From: Macrothele yani
Lineage: Eukaryota; Arthropoda; Arachnida; Araneae; Macrothelidae
Length of the DNA: 64,000 nucleotides
NCBI GenBank assembly: GCA_039090855.1
Contig: CM077013.1
Coordinates: 139,645,240-139,709,239, forward strand
Reading direction: 5' to 3'
Position numbers and translations under genes: made by a program. Numbering within the stretch: position 1 is the stretch's first letter; every line of letters begins with the position of its first letter. The notes beneath the pieces are model-generated. The model saw only the letters and a program-made list of their open reading frames with translations. It did no database searches and was not told where the DNA came from. This document shows, in pieces, positions 1 to 9,921 of this stretch.

Positions 1-300
1 CGTTAATAAGTGAGTCACGGAAAAATTATCATGGGCCGCTACCGAGAATCGAACCCAGGGTCTTCCATTTACGCGCCGGACATGACACCACTCCAGCACA
101 GCGGCCTCGAATTCTTCAGACTCACATACGACTAACTGCCAAACCACATGGTAGGTTGCTTCACGGAGCCCCGCACAATGCTGTAAATTCACCAAAGATG
201 TGGTGCAGTGGTAGCATGTCCGGTGCGCAACTGGAAGGTCCTGGATCCGATTCCTGTTGGCGGCCGATGAGAATTTTTCCGTGACTCACTTATTAACGTG
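1..300. mobile_element. Foldback tRNA-like repeat (family E), left end cut by window
   Basis: The segment begins cgttaataagtgagtcacgg and ends with its reverse complement near 279-298, so it is an inverted pair. Each arm holds a tRNA-like stretch: A-box-like tggtgcagtggtagcatg (about 200-217, plus) and B-box-like ggatccgattcc (241-252), mirrored on the minus strand as gaatcgaaccc (48-58). The same terminal sequence (..ctctttccacgtt..) bounds related copies at 59331-59835 and 38122-38202. No coding capacity. The true left end lies outside the window. Confidence 0.6.
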
Positions 301-359
301 GAAAGAGCGATGGCTCCTGTTTGGTGTTCCTGATCCACGTCGAGTGTATGAATTAATTA

Positions 360-672
360 CTTATTCGCCTCCTAATTGTTTGTTCAGTTGCTGCTTTCCA
401 TCTTTGGTAAATCCCCAGCATTGTGCGTGGCCCCGTGAAGCAACCTTCCATGTGATTTGGCAGTTAGTCGTATGTGAGTCTGGAGCATTCGAGGTCGCTG
501 TGGTGCACTGGTAGCATGTCCGGAACTGGAAGACTCTGGGTTCGATTCATTGTGGCGGCCGATGAGAATTTTTCAGTGACTCACTTATCAACGTGGAAAG
601 AGCGATTACTTCTGCTGGGTGTTCCAGATCCACGTAGAGTGTATGAATTAATTAATTATGAATTAATTTCTT
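360..672 (+). repeat. Second unit of family E tRNA-like repeat
   Basis: This is a direct repeat of the right half of the preceding unit: both share gaatttttc.gtgactcactta, aacgtggaaagagcgat and a tail ending in gtgtatgaattaatta. It carries a good pol III-like A box (tggtgcactgg at about 500-510) and B box (gggttcgattc at about 538-548). Its 3' side ends in an AT-rich aattaatt run. Reading frames across it are by-products of the repeat, not genes. Confidence 0.55.
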
Positions 673-696
673 AATCCTGCCTACGTAACGTCGACA

Positions 697-935
697 GCCA
701 TTCCATAGCCAGCCCTTTTCGCCCGACTTCTCACCAATCGAACATGTGTGGGACATGATGGGACGCCACCTCGCGCCCATCCCGGAATGTCGGCGAACTG
801 GCCCACAATTTGGACATCATCTGGCATGCTAAACCTCAGGACAGTATCCATGAACTGTAAACGCCTATATAACGCCGCGTATCTCCTTGTATCCGAGCCA
901 GAGGTGGCGCTACAACGTTCTGACTTGTTCCACTT
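697..935 (+). pseudogene. Tc1-like transposase C-terminal fragment
   Basis: Translation around 710-830 gives FSPDFSPIEHVWDMMGRHL, the third catalytic block (SPDxxPIEHxWD) of Tc1-like DDE transposases, followed by a degenerate C-terminus. The first two catalytic blocks and the terminal repeats are absent. A SINE-A copy abuts its 3' side. It is a dead fragment; the family is clear but the exact element is not identifiable. Confidence 0.7.
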
Positions 936-969
936 GTGTCGCTGTTTTATCCGAATAAGTGACCCATCT

Positions 970-1202
970 TCTTTTTTTTTTTTTTTTTTTTTTGATTGGA
1001 GGTTTAACGACCACCGTGAGCAACTCAATGGGCTATAAGCAGTCGCCCGTCCCTAATTTAGGGTCACTGGTTCCAGGGAAGGGAGAGAGCCAGTGCCGTA
1101 AGACAAACACAACATCCATGCCTGACCGGGATTCGAACCCGGACCCCTTACGGACGAATGATCAGAGGCCAGCGCCTTAGACCACTGCGCCACCGGGGCG
1201 GC
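970..1202 (-). mobile_element. SINE-A copy 1 (tRNA-derived SINE)
   Basis: Full-length minus-strand copy. The head (right end) is tRNA-like with A box tggcgcagtgg and B box gggttcgaatcc. A long variable region suggests a class II (Ser/Leu-like) tRNA ancestor. The body ends in a poly-A tail, seen here as a poly-T tract at 971-993. Imperfect target-site duplication gacccatct (961-969) / ggcccatct (1203-1211). This is the dominant SINE of the window. Confidence 0.9.
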
Positions 1203-1447
1203 GGCCCATCTACTGTGGAAAAGGAATCATTTCGTTTCCTATACATGCAAATCGCACGTACGAATTTCCATCTCAATCGGATGATTTCTCCTGCGCTTCG
1301 CTTTTTTTTTTTTTTTTTTTTTTTTGTCTTTTCTGCGGACAGTGTAAACGAACAATAAAAATCATCAAATTTCCTTGTACATCGAAAAGACATGACTGGA
1401 ATTTTTGTAGTCCTAGGTATGAAAATATGATACAAAACAATTTCTGA

Positions 1448-1458
1448 AAGGTATCCCA

Positions 1459-1494
<36 letters not shown>

Positions 1495-1510
1495 ATAATA
1501 ATAATAATAT
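1448..1510. repeat. Poly-A tract followed by (AAT)n
   Basis: About 35 adenines run into seven or so AAT/ATA units. The tract sits next to the left end of a Tc1-like element. The lysine- and phenylalanine-rich reading frames across it are low-complexity artefacts. Confidence 0.9.
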
Positions 1511-1554
1511 GCATATACAGTACATCGACGGTCGAGTCACATTATTGTGACCGC

Positions 1555-2745
1555 CAGCTAATATCCATCCATAGTAACCGCCGTGTGCAGCGCGGACAGC
1601 AGCTAGACGGGCTGGGAGTGACTCAATAAGGTGCTGGAAGGTGTTCACAGGTATGTCGAGCCATACTGACTGCAGTGCATCTGACAGCTACTGGAGGGTC
1701 CGTGGTGGAGGATCCATAGAGTGAACAGCACGATCGAGGTGGTCCCACAGATGCTCAATTGGGTTTATGTCTGTATAATTTGGGGGCCAGGGAAGTACTT
1801 TGAAGTCTTCATCTTGCTCTTCCAACCACTCTCGGATATTTCTAGCTGTGTGACACGTCGCATTGCCGCCCCAGGGAAAGACAATCAGTTTGTATGGGTG
1901 TACGTGGCCTGCAAGCATAGATTCATAACCAGTTCGGTCCATAGTACCTTCCACAGCCATGAGTGGACCCAGAGAATTCCACGAAAGCATTCCCCAGACC
2001 ATAACGCTGCCCCCTCGACCAGCTTGTGTTTTTCCAGCAATGATTGAATAGTGTTTGTTCTCCGATGTTCCTCGCCTTATACGCCAACGTCCATCCGTTC
2101 GATGAAGCAGAAAACATGACTCATCAGAGAAGACAATTCTTTGCCAATCAGTGGAGGTCCAATTCCGATACTGCCGGGCAAATGTAAGCATTTTCTGCCT
2201 ATGCACCTTTGTTAGATGCAAGGAGCAGTGATCATCCGTCTAGTTTCCTCGTCGCTTATTCGCAATGGCGCCCTTCCTCCAATCACAAGGGCCGCGGGTG
2301 GCCTAGTGGGCAACGTTCGTGACTGCCGCGGAGAGGACCTCAGGTTCGATCCCAGGCAGGTACGAACGCTAGATCCACTAATTATCCGCCGTGCGTCAGA
2401 TGGGCACGTTAAGCTGTCGGACCCCGGGTACTGGCGACCCGGTAATAAATAAGGGCGTCTTCCTCCCTCTTTCTACTTCGCTTCCGTGTCACCTTCCTAT
2501 CGGGCACTCTAGCCCAAATCTCCTTGCTTCCCGTTTCTAAGGGTTGTTTAAGACCTAGGATCAGACACTCCCTTCCTAAAATCCTCTACATATGATCATG
2601 ATCCTCCAATCACGATACGCTTTAACCATAGTAGTACGTGAACAGTTCACAAACTGCGCTGTTTCAGAAATACTGCCACCCTTGACCCGAAAGCCGATAA
2701 TCATCCTTTTTTGCAAATCTGATAAATCGCTCTTTTTATCCATGA
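1555..2745 (-). pseudogene. Broken Tc1 transposase
   Basis: The N-terminal helix-turn-helix reads MDKKSDLSDLQKRMIIGFRV (start at about 2742). The chain is then interrupted by the SINE and a deletion of the second helix-turn-helix. The catalytic part resumes at 2221: first block VFSDESCFLLH; second block GGNATCHTA, where the usual Asp of QDNAxxHTA is Gly; third block INPIEHLWD. The C-terminus ends AHGGYYGWILAGG close to the terminal repeat. Deletion, insertion and loss of the second catalytic Asp make it inactive. Confidence 0.85.
2290..2595 (+). mobile_element. SINE-B copy 1 (second tRNA-derived SINE family)
   Basis: The tRNA-like head gggccgcgggtggcctagtgg has an A box (tggcctagtgg), followed by B box ggttcgatccc at 2343-2353. 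It has no poly-A tail and ends in an atgatcatgatc simple repeat. A 12-bp target duplication, tcctccaatcac (about 2277-2288 and 2603-2614), shows that it inserted into the Tc1 element. Related copies lie at 9922-10228 and 58384-58603. Confidence 0.85.
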
Positions 2746-2892
2746 CAGCAATGAGTGATATGTTTTCAGATTGCCTACAGCGCACCTTACATATTCTCCA
2801 AGCCAGCTCACAACATTTTCATTTTTTCATTAGCTGCGCGTTGTTGACGACAAAAGTCGGAGGTGGTCACAATAATGTGACTCGACTGTGTA

Positions 2893-3190
2893 CATTTTCA
2901 TGACGAGTTCTAAATGCTGTGATGTTGTAAGCATCGACTTAAAAAGCGTCAACCGCAGATTTCCTCTTTTCGGGGCAAAATGCATACGGCTCATTTAACC
3001 CTTTTTCCGGCTGAAATGATTAACCTGGGTTTAGCAATGTGGACTCAAATCAGCCATGGACGAATATATTCGCTATATAAGAATAAAGTGGTGGACTAAC
3101 GTAAATGACTTGCGGATTCTTTAAACCTGGCCATCTGGTTAATTCTTTTTACAAAGTGTTATTTAGGTGCAACATAGTTATTCCAGAAAT
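2893..3190. other. Unassigned intergenic sequence
   Basis: AT-rich sequence with no readable protein family, RNA or repeat that I recognise. It separates the Tc1 element from SINE-A copy 2. Confidence 0.5.
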
Positions 3191-3200
3191 TCGACAATTT

Positions 3201-3420
3201 TTTTTTACTTTTGATTGGAGGTTTAACGACCACCGTGAGCAACTCAATGGGCTATAAGCAGTCGCCCGTCCCTAATTTAGGGTCACTGGTTCCAGGGAAG
3301 GGAGAGAGCCAGTGCCGTAAGACAAACACAAAAACCATGCCTCACCGGGATTCGAACCCGGACCCCGTTCGGACGAATGATCAGAGGCCATCGCTTAAAC
3401 CTCTGCGCCGCTGGGCCGGC
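3201..3420 (-). mobile_element. SINE-A copy 2
   Basis: Near-complete minus-strand copy with B box mirrored as ggattcgaaccc (3348-3359). Target duplication cgacaattt at 3192-3200 and 3421-3429. The poly-T tract is short and interrupted (ttttttttactttt). Confidence 0.9.
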
Positions 3421-3429
3421 CGACAATTT

Positions 3430-3603
3430 GTTTTGTTTGCTAGGAGTTTAACGACCATCATGAGTAACTCGATGGGCTAGAAGCAGTTGGCCCGTCCCTA
3501 ATTTAGGGTCATTTGTTCCAAGGAAGTGAGAGAGCCAGTGCCCTAAGACAAACACATGCTTCATAGGATTGGAACCTAGCTTCTGACCACTGCGCCGCTG
3601 GGA
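3430..3603 (-). mobile_element. SINE-A copy 3, decayed
   Basis: Keeps the tail block (gtttaacgaccatcatgag), the gtccctaatttagggtca core and the tRNA-like end (gaccactgcgccgctggg), but has lost part of the B-box region. It lies 10 bp from copy 2 in the same orientation and is clearly older. Confidence 0.75.
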
Positions 3604-3702
3604 GAAGTCAATTAGTTAGCATCAATACAATTAAAACTACACCTGGGCAGTTTTAAAACTCCGTAGATAGTATTAAGCATAGACGCGATTCCCGTAAGGA
3701 TT

Positions 3703-3919
3703 TTTTTTTCGAATGGACGTTTACCGACCACCGTGAGTAACTCAATGGACCACAAGCAGTCGCGGCTTCCTAATTTAGAGCCACTGGTTCCAGGGAAGGG
3801 AGAGAGCTAGTGCCGTACGGCAACATAACATCCATGCCCCACCGAGATTCGAACCCAGACCCGACTCGTAAGAATGGTCACAAGCCAGCGCTTAGACCAC
3901 TGCGTCATAGGAGCGGTCG
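3703..3919 (-). mobile_element. SINE-A copy 4
   Basis: Diverged minus-strand copy with target duplication gtaaggatt at 3694-3702 and 3920-3928. The B box is mirrored as gattcgaaccc. Confidence 0.85.
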
Positions 3920-3928
3920 GTAAGGATT

Positions 3929-4615
3929 ACACCCATAGGGAAAGTTTAGACGCAACTACCTATGCCCCATTGGACTTTTCTTCTGCGTATCAGAAACGTA
4001 GTACATTATATTGAACTTAGAGTATCAAATACGATAGAGGGTAGACAGGTCAGAAAAGCAGTGGTTTCAGATAATAAAAGTGCGAATCGACATGGTTCTG
4101 AGTGCCAAACTGTGATGTCACAACAAGCACTTATAGAGGGAGACAGAAAGAGAGAGAGAGAAAAAAAGCGGGGGAAAGAAACAGGTGATCATGTTTTTAA
4201 AGGGTTGTCCAGACGGCATAACGTACCCATCAGCACACCAGATATTTCGTGGTTCAGAGAACACAGTCTATCTGGGAGCAAACCCGCGCCCCTTCGGCGG
4301 AAGGTAGTTGCTCTAATAACAAGACCATTCTCTGCCCTAAACCTCCGTAGATACTAATTTCATAATTACCCTGTATTATTCGCAACTGTAAAATACTTTC
4401 AAAAAGTACATCGGTGGTGGACCCACAGGAGAACCTATTATATATTACTTCGAAGTGTTCCGACTCGTTTCGAATTTTATAAACTCGAACCCAGTACCGC
4501 GAATTATCAAAAGCACCAACCCCACTCCCCGTTCCCTGATGGCATATGTTCTCCCACGAGCAAATGATCAGCTTTGAAATCCCTGAGATCACCGGCGGCC
4601 CTTAAAATTAAGAAA
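3929..4615. other. Unassigned sequence with short (AG)n tract
   Basis: No recognisable gene. Contains an impure AG-rich tract at about 4141-4182. The 131- and 112-codon reading frames here have no family resemblance I can support. Confidence 0.5.
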
Positions 4616-4777
4616 TACACTGATGTTCATAAATTTGGGGGAAGAGGCAATATTCAAATTTGCGAACGTTGAAGTAGGTCTTTATTGGTCGAAAATTGCT
4701 GACGGTAACAAGAGGTAGATACGACCGGTTGGTTGCCCATAATTTGCATACGTAGAAAGACGTAAGAGCACGAGATT

Positions 4778-4999
4778 TCTTTTTTTTTTTTTTTTTGAGT
4801 TTTAACGACCACCCTGAGCAACTCAATGGGCTATAAGCAGTCGCCCGTACCTAATTTAGGGCAACTGGTTCCAGGGAAGCGAGAGAGCCAGTGCCGTAAG
4901 ACAAACACAACATCCATGCCTCACCGGTATTCCAACCCGGACCCCTTTCGGACGAATGATCAGAGGCCATCGCTTAGACCACTGCGCCACCGGGGCGGC
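4778..4999 (-). mobile_element. SINE-A copy 5
   Basis: Complete minus-strand copy inside the Tc1 5' untranslated part. Exact 12-bp target duplication gagcacgagatt at 4766-4777 and 5000-5011. Confidence 0.92.
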
Positions 5000-5083
5000 G
5001 AGCACGAGATTACAAAAGACTAATAAATGCTGAAGCGATAGATTTATGTTTACGTGTGTTAAACTGTTGATTATTTGATGTTA

Positions 5084-5317
5084 TTTTTTTTTTTTTTTTT
5101 TTTTTTTTGGATTGGAGGTTTAACGACCACCGTGAGCAACTCAATGGGCTATAAGCAGTCGCCCGTCCCTAATTTAGGGTCACTGGTTCCAGGGAAGGGA
5201 GAGAGCCAGTGCAGTAAGACAAACACAACATCCATGCCTCACCGGGATTCGAACCCAGACCCCGTTCGGACGAATGATCAGAGGCCATCGCTTAGACCAC
5301 TGCGCCACCGGGGCGGC
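5084..5317 (-). mobile_element. SINE-A copy 6
   Basis: Complete minus-strand copy with a 25-nt poly-T. B box mirrored as ggattcgaaccc. Flanks (tgatgttatt / ttgttgttat) give only an approximate target duplication. Confidence 0.9.
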
Positions 5318-5328
5318 TTTGTTGTTAT

Positions 5329-6660
5329 GGCAAGTGGCACACGATCACGAAGAAACACATCTCGATGATTTTACCCGTGGAAGAATTGTGGGGAATTTGG
5401 GTGCAGGACATTAAACGCGAGATTTAGCCAATGAGTCCGGCCGCCCCGGTGGCGCAGTGGTCTAAGCGATGGCCTCTGATCGTTCGTCCGAAAGGGGTCC
5501 GGGTTCGAATCCCGGTGAGGCATGGATGTTGTGTTTTTCTTACGGCACTGACTCTCTTCCTTCCCTGGAGCCGGTGACAGTCTACCTGGGAGACTGTCAC
5601 TGGCTCCAGGGAAGGGAGAGAGCCAGTGCCGATTAGGGACGGGCGACTGTTTATAGCCCATTGAGTTGCTCACGGTGGTCGTTAAACCTGCAATAAAAAA
5701 ATGAGTCCGGAGGTGGCAAAAGCATAATCACACGACTGTAGAAACAATTTTCTAAAAGTGGAACAGCTACCAGACGGAACAGAAGTGGTCGACTAGGCAA
5801 AAAAAACAACAAAAAAACCAAAGAAGCACCTGCTGATAGAGTATAACTGTAACGGCGAAAAGATGTCCCCCATAACTTCTGGCACGTATCCGGGACATCT
5901 TCGAGAGCTTCAGACAAGTACGAGGACCATAACATTGCGTCAGACTGTGTCAAGGCGATTGAATGGTGTTTGTTTATATGCACGCAAACCGGTTCATTGA
6001 CCACATTACACAAAGCACAGAGGTATCGATGGTGTCGTGAACACGCCAACTGGACTGACGAGCAACGGGCCAATGTCCTGCTCTGGGACGAAAGTAGATT
6101 TTGTTTGTCGTCCGATTCAAAGCGCCAATACATTTGGCGTGAACCACGCACTGCCTAATCTTCCAGCAACATGGTGGAAGTTGACCATTACAGAGGTGGT
6201 GGGGTGATGGTATGGACCGGTATCATTACGAATGGACGTACCAAACTTTATGTGTTGCAAAGTGGAACCATGAATGCTCAGCGTTGTTGTCAAAATGCTA
6301 TGGTTCCTCGTGAACGCAATGTTCGTGGTGCTGTTAGAAATTCCTTCATCTTTACGGATGATAATGCCCGTTGTCATCTTTCGGCCTGTGTTGATGACTT
6401 GCTCAACAGTGAAGGAATAGACCGTATGGAGTGTCCTGTGTACTCCCTTGACCTGAATCCCATAGAGCATGTATGGGGTGCTCTTGGGAGGCGCATGGCG
6501 GAACGCAATCCCCCACCTCGTACCAAAAAATGACCTGGTTATGTCGCTGAAACAGGAATGGAGCAACCTACCTCAAGATCTGCTGTATAATCTTGTCAAG
6601 AGCATGCGCAACCGATGTCAAGCGAGCATTGCAGTGAAGGGTGGACATATCCCCTATTAA
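5329..6660 (+). pseudogene. Tc1-like transposase, frameshifted and SINE-interrupted
   Basis: Starts MASGTRSRRNTS and after a frameshift reads HLDDFTRGRIVGNLGAGH (helix-turn-helix). SINE-A copy 7 then interrupts it. After the SINE: ESGGGKSIITRL, VSRRLNGVCLYARKPVH, NVLLWDESRFCLSSDS (first Asp), FTDDNARCHLSA (second Asp), YSLDLNPIEHVWGALGRRM (Glu) and the C-terminus AVKGGHIPY. All three catalytic residues survive, but there is at least one stop and three frame breaks. It belongs to the Tc1 DD34E group; not active. Confidence 0.85.
5440..5700 (+). mobile_element. SINE-A copy 7 with internal snap-back
   Basis: Plus-strand copy with A box at 5449-5459, B box ggttcgaatcc at 5502-5512, and target duplication atgagtccg (5431-5439 and 5701-5709). 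The middle (5543-5630) is replaced by a hairpin with about 40-bp arms: one arm is normal SINE sequence (ggcactgactctcttcc..), the other its inverted copy (..gagagagccagtgcc), loop acctggg. Confidence 0.9.
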
Positions 6661-6905
6661 ACTTTGACAGGGGACAGTATTCATGCTTTATGGTAGTTTT
6701 GCTTCTTTGCCTATGACCAAAAATGGCAAGTTTTGTTCACGTACCCTATATTACCTGTACATTCACAAACGTCTGCTTCTTTATGCGTATACATTTCTGT
6801 TAAATCTGTCTGTATGTCATATTAACATATTTATCATCATCGTCCTGGCAGAATTTTTTTTTCTCGAAAAATATAACTGCCCCTTAATGTAGGGACATCA
6901 GTGTA

Positions 6906-7660
6906 TATGACAGAACTTTAATATTACATCGAAGATCGCAATTCCCGTAAGTGTAATATATTTTGTCTGAATTATGTCAAGTAAAGAATCTTAAGAACAT
7001 CGACTTTTATTAAAGATTTTAAAGCTCCAGCCTAGTAACTCGGAGGAAACTGGATTCACGATGTTGCAACTTTCTCCGAGGTAAAACTCGTTTATCAGGT
7101 GCAGAATACGTTGCTCCTGGATTCGTTGAGAGAGCAAATGGTCAACAAAGGATTTTTTGCAAAGACTGTCGATATTTTTTTAGTTCCATCCCCATGTCTT
7201 CTTTTGACATTGAAGAGTGTTTTCAAACAGATGTATCACAAGGAAATCCCGAACTAAACTATAATCAAGCCAATGACGTCAATCAAAAAAAGCAGACATT
7301 TTCCCTTTTCTTCTTGCAACCCATTACTTTGCCGTCCAACAGGTTCTCTTTATTTGCTTTTTTTTTCTGCCATTTTCCTTGTAAATTAACTTTCAGTACA
7401 TGCATTCACCGACTGAGAAACCAATCATGGACATTATTTTACTAAATGTCCCCCTACACTTTCGCTATCTCAGAAGAACATAAAAAAAAGCTCTAAGTGC
7501 ATATCAATGTACTTAGTTTACTAAATAACGAAAACATGCATGTTAAAAATAAGACCGACATAACGTGATCTATGTAGATATGGTACAAGATAGCGGCTCC
7601 GTAATACCGCACGAACGGACGGTATAGTGAGAATCAGGTTGATCGTAGCGGGTACATAAT
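6906..7660. other. Unassigned AT-rich sequence
   Basis: No protein family or repeat recognised. A short inverted pair (tcggaggaaact at about 7040, aactttctccgag at about 7069) is visible. The open frame at 7194-7445 is low-complexity. Confidence 0.5.
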
Positions 7661-7787
7661 ATGGTTGTGTTCGACTTCCGTACACCTCAAATTTTGTGCC
7701 ATTTCGTGCGATTTCCGTACATATAACTGAAAATGCTTATAACCTAGTGCGTGTTCCCTTACTAACCACAGTGACCTCCTTATCCCC

Positions 7788-8187
7788 CTAAGAAAGCGGC
7801 TGCAACTTCCATTTACACAAAGCGTCTGGAGGCATATTCAAGAAGTTGGCTCAACTACGGAATACAAGGATGATAGAAATATACGAATACAATCACGACT
7901 GTGCTCAGCACTAGCACATCTTCCAATAGAAGATATTGATGATGGTTGGTCCTGCATTATGGAAGCTCAGAAAATGAAAAACTTTAACGATTTTACGACT
8001 ACTTTGTGAATTAATCATTGAAAAATTCTGTTATTACAATAGATATGTGGAACTGTCACAAAAAAAGCTCCATAGGACCAACAACGTCGTGGAAGGCTGG
8101 CAACATAAACTAAACTGGTTAATGAACAAGCCGAACCCAAAAATTAAGAGTTTGGTAAAACGTTTGAAAGAAGAGGCAGAATATAAT
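7788..8187 (+). pseudogene. MULE transposase C-terminal fragment
   Basis: The frame from 7803 reads FTQSVWRHIQEVGSTTEYKD, then LCSALAHLPIEDIDDGWSCI, and stops. After a frameshift, 8035-8187 reads LHRTNNVVEGWQHKLNWLM and NPKIKSLVKRLKEE. The order FxQxxWRxIQExGL..ALAxxPxxD..RTNNxxEGWHxxL is that of MULE transposases seen with FLYWCH-domain genes in animals. One stop and one frameshift. Confidence 0.65.
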
Positions 8188-8436
8188 GTTTTTTTTTGTT
8201 GTTGTTTTTTTGAAAAAGAGACATGACCTGAAGCTTGAAAAGAAAACACTCCCTAAGAAATACATCAAGTTCGATAACGAATAAACAGAATCTTAGATTA
8301 TTATTGTGCAGCACCATCGCGTGATTCTGAGACCATAAGAAAATGTTTAAAAGCTCTGGCCTTCGTTGGAAAATTTGAGTAGTTGCCCAGTATAAGTAAG
8401 GGTTGAGAATAAAAACAATTCGAAAACTGAAAAGTT

Positions 8437-8530
8437 ATAAAAAAATTGAAAAAAAAAAGATAAATAATGTTTAAAACAAAAAAAAAAATGCAAAAAAAAA
8501 AAAAAAAAGCTAAAAACAAAAAATGTTAAA
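8437..8530. repeat. A-rich low-complexity tract
   Basis: Several poly-A runs of 9-16 nt separated by short spacers. The phenylalanine-rich minus-strand frames here are artefacts. Confidence 0.85.
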
Positions 8531-8989
8531 AAAATTGTATCAATAAAAGACAAAGGGTAATCCCGGATACTTTTTAAACACTCCAGCATTACGCTTCCAG
8601 ACCTAATCCTGGATAAAGTGTGAAGGGAAAAAATGTCAATATTATGCAAGAAACCATCATCAAATGTACACACGCTTGTTTTCATATAATTACATTTTTC
8701 AATTTTTGTTGTTTGCGTTAAAATAAGCAATAAATTTCACAATGATTTCATAAAAAAGATTAGACAGATATCTTAAAATTGCAGTTATTTTTCAATTTAG
8801 TCAAAAAATTTCATTATCAACCGCTTATATACATATGAAGGGCCGAATTCCCTCTACTCCTTTGCACGGAACTCACACGTTGTTGAAAACATTTACTCCA
8901 CATGTGCGGAAATCTCACGAAATTGCACAAAATATAAGTTGTACGGAAGTCGCACGTACAGAAGTTGTCCACCACCGATAATATACAGT

Positions 8990-9690
8990 AAAATCTGCTT
9001 ATAAAGAACCCTTGTATAGCCAGATCCCGGATTGAACGAAGAAAAATGAATTTTGCTCAGCGTGATATTAATTCAAGGCTAACTTGATCGTTTCTAACGA
9101 AAAAATTAATGAAATCCTCGGATTTAACGAGGGAGAGAAAGACTAAGGTGGTCACTACTAACAATCAAATTAACAAAATTTAAAGAAATTCCATATTTAA
9201 TGAGGCAGAGAAAACCTGCTGCGCACTGTCCTGGAATACAGAAATAGAAGTGGTGACGTACTGACGAAATTGCAACAGCGCAGGGGAAACCTTGTGTGCT
9301 AATGGAAGAATGTTGATAGAAAAGTAATGGGGAGGAATCACATCAAATGCTCGACAAGCACGTTGTGAAAGGGACGTGCTCCTTCACCGGGCTATTCCTT
9401 GAATGTATCGCTTCAGCAGAGATGAAAACAAGCCACCAACTCCTAGGCAAAATAGATGAGGATCGGGGCTCAAGCACACTTAAGTGGATTTCTGGGCGAT
9501 GATTGCAGAGAAGGATAAAGGAGCAATGAAATCAAGATGTCGCCGAAGGGAAACAGGAGATAATTTCATGAAATGTTTCCATTCTCCTTTCACTCTCCAA
9601 GTGAGCGTTGTATTGGGAGGATCGGTGTTGCTTTTGCTTCATGTATGTTGTGTAATTAAACAATGCTCGGTCTCACGTGGCCGTTAATTT
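8990..9690. other. Possible pogo/Tigger-type end, otherwise unassigned
   Basis: cagtaaaatctgcttataaa at 8986-9005, followed by several ttaacgag/attaatg motifs, resembles the termini of pogo/Tigger-like elements (CAGTxxAACCTCxxTATAACGAA). No matching second end or transposase was seen, so this is a weak suggestion. No gene recognised in 9250-9690. Confidence 0.25.
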
Positions 9691-9696
9691 GAATAC

Positions 9697-9748
9697 ACTT
9701 AAAAGATTTAATTAATTAACTATAGTTAACTAATTAAATCTTTTAAGT
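9697..9748. repeat. AT-rich near-perfect palindrome
   Basis: acttaaaagatttaatta and its inverse taattaaatcttttaagt face each other around tatag with about one mismatch, forming a 52-nt palindrome immediately upstream of a Tc1-like left end. Confidence 0.85.
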
Positions 9749-9921
9749 ATATCTAGTTGTTATGGATACACCGATCTGCCGAAGCATTAAAACCACTTTT
9801 GCATTATGCAAATAGGCGCGAGTGCAGCCAATCAGCATTACGTGCCAAGGTCGCGAATAATTATCTGGTTCGGAGCTCTCTCAGTCAGTATTTTGTTTCG
9901 TCTCAACATTAGATCAGATCA

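Larger units (their letters stand above)
1521..2892 (-). mobile_element. Tc1-like element split by SINE-B
   Basis: Terminal inverted repeats share gtcgagtcacattattgtga (left 1531-1550, right end mirrored at about 2866-2885), bounded by TA. The transposase runs on the minus strand and is broken by a SINE-B copy at 2290-2595. Net of the SINE the element is about 1.07 kb, shorter than a complete Tc1 (about 1.6 kb), so an internal segment is also missing. Confidence 0.85.
4616..6905 (+). mobile_element. Tc1-like element carrying three SINE-A insertions
   Basis: Left end tacactgatgttcataaatt and right end gtagggacatcagtgta are matching inverted ends next to TA. Three SINE-A copies (4778-4999, 5084-5317, 5440-5700) lie inside; without them the element is about 1.57 kb, a normal Tc1 length. 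The transposase is plus-strand from about 5329 to 6660. Confidence 0.8.
7668..8962 (+). mobile_element. Mutator-like (MULE) element remnant
   Basis: Inverted arms of about 60 bp flank a MULE transposase fragment. The left arm (about 7672-7732) reads cgacttccgtacac..ttttgtgccatttcgtgcga; the right arm (about 8896-8956) is its imperfect inverse (..gaaattgcacaaaat..ttgtacggaagtcg). The interior right half (8437-8530) is A-rich low-complexity DNA. At 1.3 kb the element is a deletion derivative. Confidence 0.6.

Noticed and set aside
1128..1200. Possible functional tRNA gene (tRNA-like SINE-A heads)
   Set aside because: All belong to a dispersed SINE with poly-A tail and target duplications; cloverleaf pairing is poor outside the A and B boxes.
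1148..1648. 166-codon minus-strand frame
   Set aside because: It joins the Tc1 C-terminus, a poly-A/poly-T tract and SINE sequence; only the 'MNTFQHLIESLPARLAAVR' part is real (transposase end).
2590..2903. 103-codon plus frame
   Set aside because: Antisense shadow of the Tc1 helix-turn-helix region.
5651..6151. 166-codon minus frame
   Set aside because: Antisense to the Tc1 transposase and SINE-A copy 7.
6117..6566. 149-codon minus frame
   Set aside because: Antisense shadow of the catalytic domain read on the plus strand (FTDDNARCH, NPIEHVWG).
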